Below, piece by piece: positions 7,289 through 13,025 of a DNA stretch of 13,025 bases. The stretch is from Omnitrophica WOR_2 bacterium RIFCSPLOWO2_12_FULL_51_8. Its GTDB lineage: Bacteria > Omnitrophota > Gorgyraeia > Gygaellales > Profunditerraquicolaceae. The notes below the pieces were generated by a model that had not been told where the DNA came from, did not search any database, and saw nothing but the letters and a program-made list of their open reading frames with translations. Position 1 is the first letter of the stretch. Every line of letters begins with the position of its first letter. The stretch lies in contig MHHD01000078.1 of NCBI GenBank assembly GCA_001805895.1, positions 1 to 13,025 on the forward strand, in the 5' to 3' direction. A program made the translations under genes and the position numbers.

Positions 7289-7488
7289 TTGAGCAGTGTG
7301 CATAATCCATTTATCGTTTATCGTCTAAATCGGTCTTAGGTTTCGGCTACGTATCGTAAATCGTTTTCGGTTTCGTGTGTCGTCTTCTTAAACGAAACCT
7401 TTTTGAACGATTTACGATAGACGATACGTAGCCGCAACCGAAACCCTTTAAGACGATAGACGAAAGTTGCATTATGCACGCCCCTCAA
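7289..7488. mobile_element. 200-bp palindromic element with terminal inverted repeats (MITE-like), complete copy
   Basis: The ends are TTGAGCAGTGTGCATAAT (7289-7306) and ATTATGCACGCCCCTCAA (7471-7488), inverted and matching at 15 of 18 positions. Inward, the left arm (TTTATCGTCTA-like words, CGGCTACGTATCG at 7344-7356) pairs with the right arm (ACGATAGACGATACGTAGCC at 7414-7433). No coding frame is present. The right 53 nt recur at 1-53, and a 21-nt core recurs at 6006-6026. No target-site duplication is evident, so mobility is inferred from the repeats only. The remaining 7489-7537 holds a -35-like TTGACA. Confidence 0.7.
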
Positions 7489-7493
7489 TTAAT

Positions 7494-7520
7494 TTGACAG
7501 CGCACTAGTATCCTTACTCA
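7494..7520 (+). promoter_or_regulatory. Possible promoter of the GH lipoprotein gene
   Basis: A consensus TTGACA (7494-7499) begins six bases beyond the end of the 200-bp element. The best -10 candidate is the poor TACTCA (7515-7520) at 15-nt spacing, so only the -35 box is persuasive. No ribosome-binding site precedes ATG 7538. Confidence 0.3.
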
Positions 7521-7537
7521 TTCTCGTTTCAATTCCG

Positions 7538-8761
7538 ATGCGAAAATTAATTCTCCCTCTATTTTTTTTAACAATAACTTTTCTTGGCCTTTCCTGCCAT
7601 CCGCGCCCCAGGGTCTACATCAAGAAATTAAAAAACAACCATTACCAGCTCATCGTTGATAGCAAGCCCTACATCGTCAAGGGCGTCTGCTACAATCCTA
7701 TCCCGATCGGCAAAAATTACGATTATGATTGGTGGTCTGACCCCGCTAAACCCTGGCTGGCTGACGGTAAATTGATGCAGGGAATGGGGGTTAATACTAT
7801 CCGTGTCTATCAGGCCGGGTCTGACCCGCAGGCAGTAAGAAAAGTGGTCCGGGACCTTTATAACCTTTATCGTATCCGCACCATCATGGGCAGCTGGCTG
7901 GGTTTCTGGGAATACCCCTGCCCGCTCTATGGGGATCGGGCCTTCCGGGAGAAGGTAAAAAAAGAAGTCCTGGAAATGGTCAATTTATATAAGGACGAAC
8001 CGGGGGTATTGTTCTGGACGCTGGGCAACGAGAATAATTATTCCTGCTCCGGCGAAGTCAACCCCTGGTCCAGCGACGAGATAGACAAAGAGCCTGATCC
8101 GCAAAAGAAAAGGGTGATGCGCTTCCGGACATACTATTCATTTGTCAACGAGCTGGCTAGGGAGATCCATCAGGCAGACCCTCATCACCCGGTGGCCCTG
8201 GGCAACGGAGAGTTAAAGGGGCTGGAATTCGCCCGCGAGTCCGCCCCGGACGTGGATTTAATCGCCTGCATTATTTACCGCGGTAAAACCTTCGGCAATC
8301 TTTTTAAATCCCTGCGCTTTAGCTTCGACCGCCCGGTAATGCTGGCGGAATTCGGCGCGGACGCCTTTAACGCTTATTTAAAAAAGGAAGACCAGAATAT
8401 GCAGGCATTTTTTCTGGAATCGCAGTGGCGCCAGATCTACGGAAACCTCGCCGGCAATCCGCAGGGCGCGGGAAACTGCCTGGGCGGGACCAGCTTCGAA
8501 TGGCTTGATGAGTGGTGGAAACACAACGAATCCTCTGCTGATGGCTGGTCCGCGCACGATACGGAGTCAAACTGGCAGAACTCCAGTTATTATTTCGACA
8601 GCAAGGAAGGCACCAAAAATATGAATGAGGAATGGTTCGGGATAGTCTCCCTTTCTCCGGAAACGGAGAACGGCCTGCATAAACGCGTCCCCCGCAAGGC
8701 GTATTACGTAATCAGGGAATTCTGGAAGAACCCCGTTTTAAAATCAAAAATCAAAAAATGA
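7538..8761 (+). CDS. GH-A clan glycoside hydrolase-like lipoprotein (paralogue of the 3501-5876 barrel)
   Basis: The 407-aa protein begins MRKLILPLFFLTITFLGLSC, a lipoprotein signal with Cys20 as the likely lipid attachment site. From residue 37 a single TIM-barrel-like domain follows: LIVDSKPYIVKGVCYNP, then MGVNTIRVY (83-91), LFWTLGNEN with likely acid/base Glu165, VMLAEFG with likely nucleophile Glu271, and FEWLDEWWK (320-328). These motifs match the larger enzyme in order and wording, so the two are paralogues, probably of the GH2-type TIM-barrel group. This copy lacks the TPR region and the calcium-loop insert. Both catalytic-type glutamates are present, so activity is plausible; the substrate is unknown. 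Its lysine-rich tail (VLKSKIKK) is encoded by a palindrome arm, and its stop overlaps the next start by 4 nt. Confidence 0.87.
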   Translation: MRKLILPLFFLTITFLGLSCHPRPRVYIKKLKNNHYQLIVDSKPYIVKGVCYNPIPIGKNYDYDWWSDPAKPWLADGKLMQGMGVNTIRVYQAGSDPQAVRKVVRDLYNLYRIRTIMGSWLGFWEYPCPLYGDRAFREKVKKEVLEMVNLYKDEPGVLFWTLGNENNYSCSGEVNPWSSDEIDKEPDPQKKRVMRFRTYYSFVNELAREIHQADPHHPVALGNGELKGLEFARESAPDVDLIACIIYRGKTFGNLFKSLRFSFDRPVMLAEFGADAFNAYLKKEDQNMQAFFLESQWRQIYGNLAGNPQGAGNCLGGTSFEWLDEWWKHNESSADGWSAHDTESNWQNSSYYFDSKEGTKNMNEEWFGIVSLSPETENGLHKRVPRKAYYVIREFWKNPVLKSKIKK

Positions 8762-8820
8762 ATTTAAAATTTTTAATTTTGATTTGCAATTTTACATTTT
8801 GCACTTTAAATTTTGCATTT
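8736..8820. repeat. A/T-word palindrome spanning the stop/start overlap of two genes
   Basis: The left arm contains AAATCAAAA (8741-8749), whose exact reverse complement TTTTGATTT lies at 8777-8785. The right arm repeats ATTTTGCA at 8796-8803 and 8810-8817, a word also found at 1561-1568 in the first intergenic palindrome. The left arm encodes the C-terminal LKSKIKK of the lipoprotein enzyme. The right arm encodes the signal peptide of the TPR protein. Confidence 0.72.
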
Positions 8821-10365
8821 ACTTGTTTTGCCCAGGACAACGATCAGTTAGTCTCCTTGAGCAAGCGGATCATCGAGGCCGATAGCAGCGCCGGGCTCTA
8901 CGCGCCTTTCGAGGAGCTGAAGGAATTTTATTTCCGGGATAATAGGTATAATGATTTTGTGAATTTTTTAAAATCCTTAGGGGCCAAGAAAAAGGCCCTG
9001 GCGCCTTTTACGCAGTATTACATTGCCTTAAGCCGCTACACCCAGCTGAGATACCTGGAGGAAAAACAAGGCTGGGATGAGTATTTCGCGCAGGGCAATG
9101 CCTACCGCGGAGAGTTGACGGCGCAGGCGATAGCTGCGGTTGAGCTGACTACCTCTGCCGACGCGCTTAATCTTTACGCCCGGCTGCTGTTGTGGCAGCT
9201 CCATCATGACCAGCAGGATAACTTTGCGGATGAATCGCTCTTGGCGCTGATGCGGGCGGCCGAAGAGTATGCAAAAGTCAATCCCGATGCCGCTCCCATC
9301 AAGGCCGTGGCGGATAAACTTTCTTCCTGCGCAGCCAGGGAAAATTCCAGCCGGCTTTATAAGCTTTACTCGGAGAAGCTGGTTTCCTCCGGGATCAAAG
9401 GTGAGTTGTTGAATGCTATCGCCGCCGATTTTTTCCGGGAAGGGAACTTAGAGCTGGCGGAAAACCTTTACGACGGCTATCTGGCAAGGATCGCGGGCGA
9501 TAAGGATAAGGCTATCCCGGTCCTGATTGATTTAGCCAGGTCTTTTTCCTATTATATAGACGAAGGCCCCAAAGACCCCTTTTACGCCGAGAAATTATTC
9601 AAAAAAATAGAGGCATTAGGCGGTAAGCAGGTTTTTGACCAGGAATTAATCTACCTGCGCGCCTTCAACTTGGAAAAAAGCAAGGAATATAAACAGGCAA
9701 GGGAGCTCTATGGGGAACTGGCCCGCGCCTACCCTGATTCGGCGCATTACCCGGAGGCAATTTTTAAGTCAGGGTTGATTTCTGTTTATATATTAGGCGA
9801 TATCAAGGAGGCAAGGGCGTATTTTGCGCGGCTGGCCGGCAGCGAAAAAGAAATTACTCCTCAGGCAGTGGCAGCGCTTTATCAACTAGGATTATTTTCC
9901 CAGTGGGAAAACGACCGCGCGCAGGCAAGGAAGTATTTTAATCTGCTCTTGGAGAAGGCCAAGGAAGGCTATCCGGAGACGATAGCGCTTACGCGGCAGC
10001 GCTTGCAGGAAATAGAAGGGGGAGTCCCTTTAGAGTATAATCTGAGGGTCTTCCTTGACCTGGCGCTGGCGCCCGGAGGCGCTCCGGCCAAGGAGCATAA
10101 GATAGACATCAGCGCCAGCCCTTTTCGGGCAGTTAAAGGCGCCCGCCTGGAAATCGGTTCCAACGTCTATTCCGCCCAGACCGGCTGTATGCAGGTGGAA
10201 TTGGAATACCTCTGGTCCGGAGACCTGGGGAGCGCCACTCCCAGCCCCGGCCAGAGTTCTTTTTACACTTCATATAACGAAAACGGAACCAAGGTGATCG
10301 GCTTGGTGGTAGTCTCACCCGCGGGTTTTTTAGACCGCAACATCGGCATCATCGACATCCGCTAG
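8758..10365 (+). CDS. Secreted TPR-repeat protein with C-terminal beta-rich domain
   Basis: The 535-aa exported protein has a signal peptide with a single Lys, a Phe/Leu/Cys-rich core and a probable cut CFA|Q after residue 25. The body is helical with TPR character. The clearest units are around 230-245 (NLELAENLYDGYLARI), 305-327 (KSKEYKQARELYGELARAYPDS), 333-360 and 370-402, in the style of YbgF/BamD-like TPR proteins. Residues about 425-535 change to alternating hydrophobic strands with Pro/Gly turns (a probable beta-sandwich). No catalytic motif is seen. The ATG overlaps the TGA of the glycosidase lipoprotein (ATGA), with no ribosome-binding site, so translation is likely coupled. A scaffold role for the neighbouring enzyme or glycan complex is inferred from the fact that the paralogous enzyme carries its own TPR-like region. 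Confidence 0.85.
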   Translation: MNLKFLILICNFTFCTLNFAFTCFAQDNDQLVSLSKRIIEADSSAGLYAPFEELKEFYFRDNRYNDFVNFLKSLGAKKKALAPFTQYYIALSRYTQLRYLEEKQGWDEYFAQGNAYRGELTAQAIAAVELTTSADALNLYARLLLWQLHHDQQDNFADESLLALMRAAEEYAKVNPDAAPIKAVADKLSSCAARENSSRLYKLYSEKLVSSGIKGELLNAIAADFFREGNLELAENLYDGYLARIAGDKDKAIPVLIDLARSFSYYIDEGPKDPFYAEKLFKKIEALGGKQVFDQELIYLRAFNLEKSKEYKQARELYGELARAYPDSAHYPEAIFKSGLISVYILGDIKEARAYFARLAGSEKEITPQAVAALYQLGLFSQWENDRAQARKYFNLLLEKAKEGYPETIALTRQRLQEIEGGVPLEYNLRVFLDLALAPGGAPAKEHKIDISASPFRAVKGARLEIGSNVYSAQTGCMQVELEYLWSGDLGSATPSPGQSSFYTSYNENGTKVIGLVVVSPAGFLDRNIGIIDIR

Positions 10366-10374
10366 TATCTCCCC

Positions 10375-10582
10375 TTTAAATAAAGCTTGTAATATTCCCA
10401 TCCCCCCGTTACATCCAAGGCTATTGAAAGGCAAACAAGGCATACAAGGCTATCAGGGCATAACCCTTTTTTATAGCCATTTTGCCTTTCTATAGCCTTG
10501 TTGCCCTTAAATAGCCCTGTTTGCCCTGCTTGCCTTAGTAGCCTTGTAACGAAGCTTCTCAAATTACTTTTAAATAAAGCTT
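10375..10582. repeat. Palindromic element (vocabulary AAGGCTATCAAGGC) flanked by 14-nt direct repeats
   Basis: TTTAAATAAAGCTT occurs exactly at 10375-10388 and 10569-10582. Between the copies lies an imperfect palindrome (10407-10551) whose left arm runs CGTTACA, AAGGCTAT, AAGGCAAACAAGGC and CAGGGC. The right arm gives the complements GCCTTG, ATAGCC, TTGCCC and TGTAACG. The direct repeats could be a target-site duplication. This fills nearly all of the 254-nt gap 10366-10619. There is no U tract after the stem, so a classical terminator is unlikely. Confidence 0.75.
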
Positions 10583-10585
10583 TTC

Positions 10586-10614
10586 TTGACTTACAATATC
10601 CTTTTAGTTATAAT
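10586..10614 (+). promoter_or_regulatory. Near-consensus sigma70 promoter abutting the ATPase start
   Basis: TTGACT (10586-10591), 17 nt, TATAAT (10609-10614). The expected transcription start is 10620-10622, at or within the first ATG (10620) of the ATPase gene and just before the second ATG (10623). The transcript would therefore be leaderless. The -35 box starts four bases after the second direct repeat of the palindromic element. Confidence 0.75.
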
Positions 10615-10619
10615 CCTTT

Positions 10620-12290
10620 ATGATGGGTTTCCTGAAGAAGCATATCTTAGAGCTTTTAGTCCAGCGAGGCCTCTTAACCGCCGCTCAGCTGGAAGAAATC
10701 TCCGCTATCCAGAAACAGAGGGGCGGGTCTTTCAGCTCTCTCCTGATTGAAAAAAATATCATCGAGAAGGATAAGCTCAACGAATTTATCAGGGATAACA
10801 CCACCCTGCCGCGCGTCGATTCCGCCGGCTTGAGCATCAATCCCGATATCATCACCATCCTTTCCGGAGACACCGCCCGCAAATACCGGCTGCTGCCGCT
10901 TTCCAAAGACGGACAGCTGTTAAAGGTCGCGATTGCCGATCCCCTGACCATACTCGACCTGGAGGAGATCAAGGAGCTACAGGGTTACACCGTCAATCCT
11001 GTGCTGGGCCCCGAAGGCGAACTTACCGCGCTGATCGAGCGCAATTACTCCAACCTTTTTCGCTACGATTCCAATTCACAGACCATGGAGGCGATCTTGA
11101 GCAGCGTCGCGGAACTCTCCAGCCGCGCCAAGGATGATTTAGCCAAGAGCGACATCGCGCATATGGCGCAGGAAGTCCCGATTATCCGCGCCACTAATTT
11201 TATCCTCGAGAAGGCCATTGAGCTCAAGGCCAGCGACATCTTGATCGAGCCGCTGGAAAAAATGATGCGCATCCGCATGCGCATCGACGGAATGCTGCAC
11301 CAGATCGAGACCCTGCCGCTCACGTTTCATTCCTTTATCGTTTCGCGCATCAAGGTCATTTCCAATCTGGATATCGCCGAACACCGGCTGCCCCAGGACG
11401 GCCAGTTCAAAATAAAATTAAAAAATAACAGAGAGGTGGAATTCCGGGTTTCGGTGATCGCTTCGGCGACAGGAGAAAAGGTTGCCATCCGGGTGCTGGA
11501 TAAATCCCTGGACCTATTGGATATAGACAGGCTGGGCCTGAGGCCGGAGGCGCTGGAGAGGCTCAAGAAAGCGGCGCTGATGCCTAACGGCATGATCTTA
11601 GTCTGCGGGCCCACCGGTTCAGGCAAGACCACCACTCTCTATTCCATCCTGAAATATATCCACTCTCCGGAAAAAAATATCGTTACCGTGGAAGACCCGG
11701 TGGAATACCAGATCAAGGGCATCAATCAGGTTTCAGTAAACCCCAAGACCGGGCTCGTTTTTAGCCGCTGCCTGCGTTCGATCCTGCGGCAGGACCCGGA
11801 TGTAATCATGGTCGGAGAAATCCGCGATTTTGAGACTATGGACATCGCGATCAAGGCGGCCCTCACCGGGCACTTAGTTTTAAGCACCCTGCATACTACC
11901 ACTGCCGCCGGTTCCATCGTGCGCTTATTGGATATGGGGGTGCAGCCGTTTTTGATCAATGCCTCGGTGCTGGCGATTATTTCGCAGCGCTTGAGCCGGA
12001 GGGTCTGCCTGAGCTGCCGGGATAAAATTGCCGGCGAACCGTATTACGCCGGCAGAGGCTGCAAAGACTGCATATCTTCGGGTTATTCCGGAAGGCTGCT
12101 GGTGACTGAGATCCTTTACATAAGCCCGAAGATCAAAGAGGCAGTTTCTTCGGCGGAATTAGATGAGGAAGCGATCAAGAAGCTCGCCCGGCAGGAGGGG
12201 ATGAAGACCCTGCGCGAAGAAGCCGAGGCCTTTGCCTTGGCGGGCACCACCACTAAGGAAGAAGTGCTCAGGGTTACGCCTGCGGATTAG
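10620..12290 (+). CDS. GspE/PilB-family secretion or pilus assembly ATPase
   Basis: This cytoplasmic hexameric ATPase would power type IV pilus or type II secretion pseudopilus assembly. The 556-aa protein has an N-terminal MshEN/GspE_N-type domain (about 8-145) and an N2 domain with KASDILIEP (203-211), where the family usually has SDIHIEP. The C-terminal ATPase carries Walker A GPTGSGKTT (330-338), Asp box VEDPVEY (357-363), Walker B DPDVIMVGEIRD (392-403) and His box LSTLHT (421-426). A four-cysteine zinc motif follows (C463, C466, C481, C484); the loop between the pairs is only 14 residues, shorter than I expect for the family. The start is ATG 10620 or the adjacent ATG 10623; promoter placement suggests leaderless translation. 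It is followed after 7 nt by a second ATPase gene. PilT is unlikely because of the N-terminal domain. Confidence 0.93.
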   Translation: MMGFLKKHILELLVQRGLLTAAQLEEISAIQKQRGGSFSSLLIEKNIIEKDKLNEFIRDNTTLPRVDSAGLSINPDIITILSGDTARKYRLLPLSKDGQLLKVAIADPLTILDLEEIKELQGYTVNPVLGPEGELTALIERNYSNLFRYDSNSQTMEAILSSVAELSSRAKDDLAKSDIAHMAQEVPIIRATNFILEKAIELKASDILIEPLEKMMRIRMRIDGMLHQIETLPLTFHSFIVSRIKVISNLDIAEHRLPQDGQFKIKLKNNREVEFRVSVIASATGEKVAIRVLDKSLDLLDIDRLGLRPEALERLKKAALMPNGMILVCGPTGSGKTTTLYSILKYIHSPEKNIVTVEDPVEYQIKGINQVSVNPKTGLVFSRCLRSILRQDPDVIMVGEIRDFETMDIAIKAALTGHLVLSTLHTTTAAGSIVRLLDMGVQPFLINASVLAIISQRLSRRVCLSCRDKIAGEPYYAGRGCKDCISSGYSGRLLVTEILYISPKIKEAVSSAELDEEAIKKLARQEGMKTLREEAEAFALAGTTTKEEVLRVTPAD

Positions 12291-12297
12291 GAAGATT

Positions 12298-13025
12298 ATG
12301 CACAGGTCTAATATAAACCTCACCAAGATATTAATTGATTCTCAGAAACTCAGCCAGGAGGACCTTGACCGCGCCCTTGAGATAGAGAGAAAGACCGGCA
12401 AGGGCATCAAGGAAATCCTGATCGAAGAGGGCTTTCTTTCCGAGGAGGAGTTCATCTCCGTAATTTCCTGCGCCATGTTTATCCCCTTTGTAGACATTGA
12501 TAAATTCCGCATTGAGCCGGATATCACCGGCCTCATCCCCGAGGATATCGCCAGAAAATACCGCCTCTTCCCCTTATACAGGATCGCCGACACCCTGCTG
12601 GTCGCCGTATCGGAGCCGCTGGACATCCTGACCATGGATAACCTGCGCCTGTCCCTGGGCGGTGAAATCAAGCAGGCCCTGGGGAAGGAGAAGGCGATCT
12701 TGAATTCCACGGCCGGTTCTTATAGCAATGCCCAGACCCTCCCGGAGATCCTGGAGGAGGAAGGGTCCCTGGAGATCATCAAGTCCAAAAAATCCGATGA
12801 CCTGGAGTCCGTTGAGCTTATTGAGGAAAGCCAGAAACAGCCGATCGTCAAGGCGGTGAACTTAGTCCTCAATGAGGCCATCGAAAAGATGGCCTCGGAT
12901 ATCCATCTTGAGCCGACGGAAGAAGACCTTAAGGTGCGCTACCGGGTAGACGGCATCCTTTACGACGCGCATTCCCTGCCTAAAAAGAGCCAGCGGGGCA
13001 TTTTCGCGCGCATCAAGATCCTGTC
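12298..13025 (+). CDS. Second GspE/PilB-family ATPase, N-terminal part (runs off the window)
   Basis: ATG 12298 follows the previous stop by 7 nt, with AGGAAG overlapping that stop as ribosome-binding site. The frame stays open for 242 codons to the window end. The product shows a complete GspE_N/MshEN-type N domain (ILIDSQKLSQEDLDRALEIE near the start, then IPEDIARKYRLFPLYR). An acidic linker leads to the N2 domain with MASDIHLEPTEEDLKVRYRV, which retains the usual histidine lost in its neighbour, and then FARIKIL at the edge. Walker motifs lie beyond the window. The two genes are clearly homologous but divergent, so this is an old duplication or two specialised ATPases of one or two pilus/secretion systems. 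Confidence 0.92.
   Translation, partial: MHRSNINLTKILIDSQKLSQEDLDRALEIERKTGKGIKEILIEEGFLSEEEFISVISCAMFIPFVDIDKFRIEPDITGLIPEDIARKYRLFPLYRIADTLLVAVSEPLDILTMDNLRLSLGGEIKQALGKEKAILNSTAGSYSNAQTLPEILEEEGSLEIIKSKKSDDLESVELIEESQKQPIVKAVNLVLNEAIEKMASDIHLEPTEEDLKVRYRVDGILYDAHSLPKKSQRGIFARIKIL

Noticed and set aside
7281..7537. CRISPR-like array because of repeated short words
   Set aside because: The words are degenerate, arranged as inverted arms and not regularly spaced; there are no constant repeats with unique spacers and no cas genes.
10407..10551. Rho-independent terminator after the TPR gene
   Set aside because: The stem is long and imperfect, with large word-level mismatches and no U tract after it; it could still affect transcription, but the classical signature is missing.
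12342..12710. 122-codon open frame on the minus strand
   Set aside because: It lies opposite the N-terminal domain of the second GspE/PilB gene, whose plus-strand frame has clear family motifs; the antisense frame shows no recognisable domain. Other minus-strand frames were dropped for the same reason.

Overview
The window reads as a piece of a Gram-negative (diderm) bacterial chromosome of about 50% GC, probably from an uncultured lineage. My best guess is a Candidatus Omnitrophota-type genome. The guess rests on lipoproteins and secreted enzymes next to tandem GspE/PilB-type ATPases, on many TPR proteins, and on long degenerate palindromes built from short words between genes. It is an inference from style, not a taxonomic proof. 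All eight complete genes and the one partial gene lie on the + strand. I see no rRNA, tRNA or CRISPR array.

Positions 1-5876 hold a carbohydrate-uptake operon: a lipoprotein sugar-binding protein (196-1509), two MalF/MalG-type permeases (1608-2489 and 2656-3504), and a large secreted TPR plus clan GH-A glycosidase-like protein (3501-5876) whose start overlaps the second permease. A sigma70-like promoter (TTGAAA, 17 nt, TATACT) precedes the first gene. The transporter ATPase is absent, so a shared ATPase encoded elsewhere is expected.

Positions 5877-10365 hold a secreted two-repeat, carbohydrate-binding-like protein (6120-7280) with the best ribosome-binding site in the window. A second GH-A-like enzyme follows as a lipoprotein (7538-8761), overlapping by 4 nt with a secreted TPR protein with a beta-rich tail (8758-10365). 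The two glycosidase-like proteins are paralogues. Together with the transporter they suggest recognition, trimming and import of one unknown glycan.

Positions 10366-13025 begin a separate unit for type IV pilus or type II secretion. A GspE/PilB-family ATPase (10620-12290) has a near-consensus promoter that almost touches its start codon, and a second GspE/PilB-type gene (12298 onward) is cut by the window end.

The most striking feature is not a gene. Every gene boundary from the binding protein to the first ATPase (7 of 7) carries a long imperfect palindrome made of short repeated words, in several different 'vocabularies'. One is a 200-bp element with terminal inverted repeats, and its right end recurs at 50 of 53 positions at the window start. 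Another is bracketed by exact 14-nt direct repeats. At two boundaries the A-rich/T-rich palindrome is itself translated and supplies a signal peptide: the A-rich arm gives lysines and the T-rich arm gives the Phe/Leu core. A third palindrome contains a short open frame that looks like a signal peptide with no protein attached.
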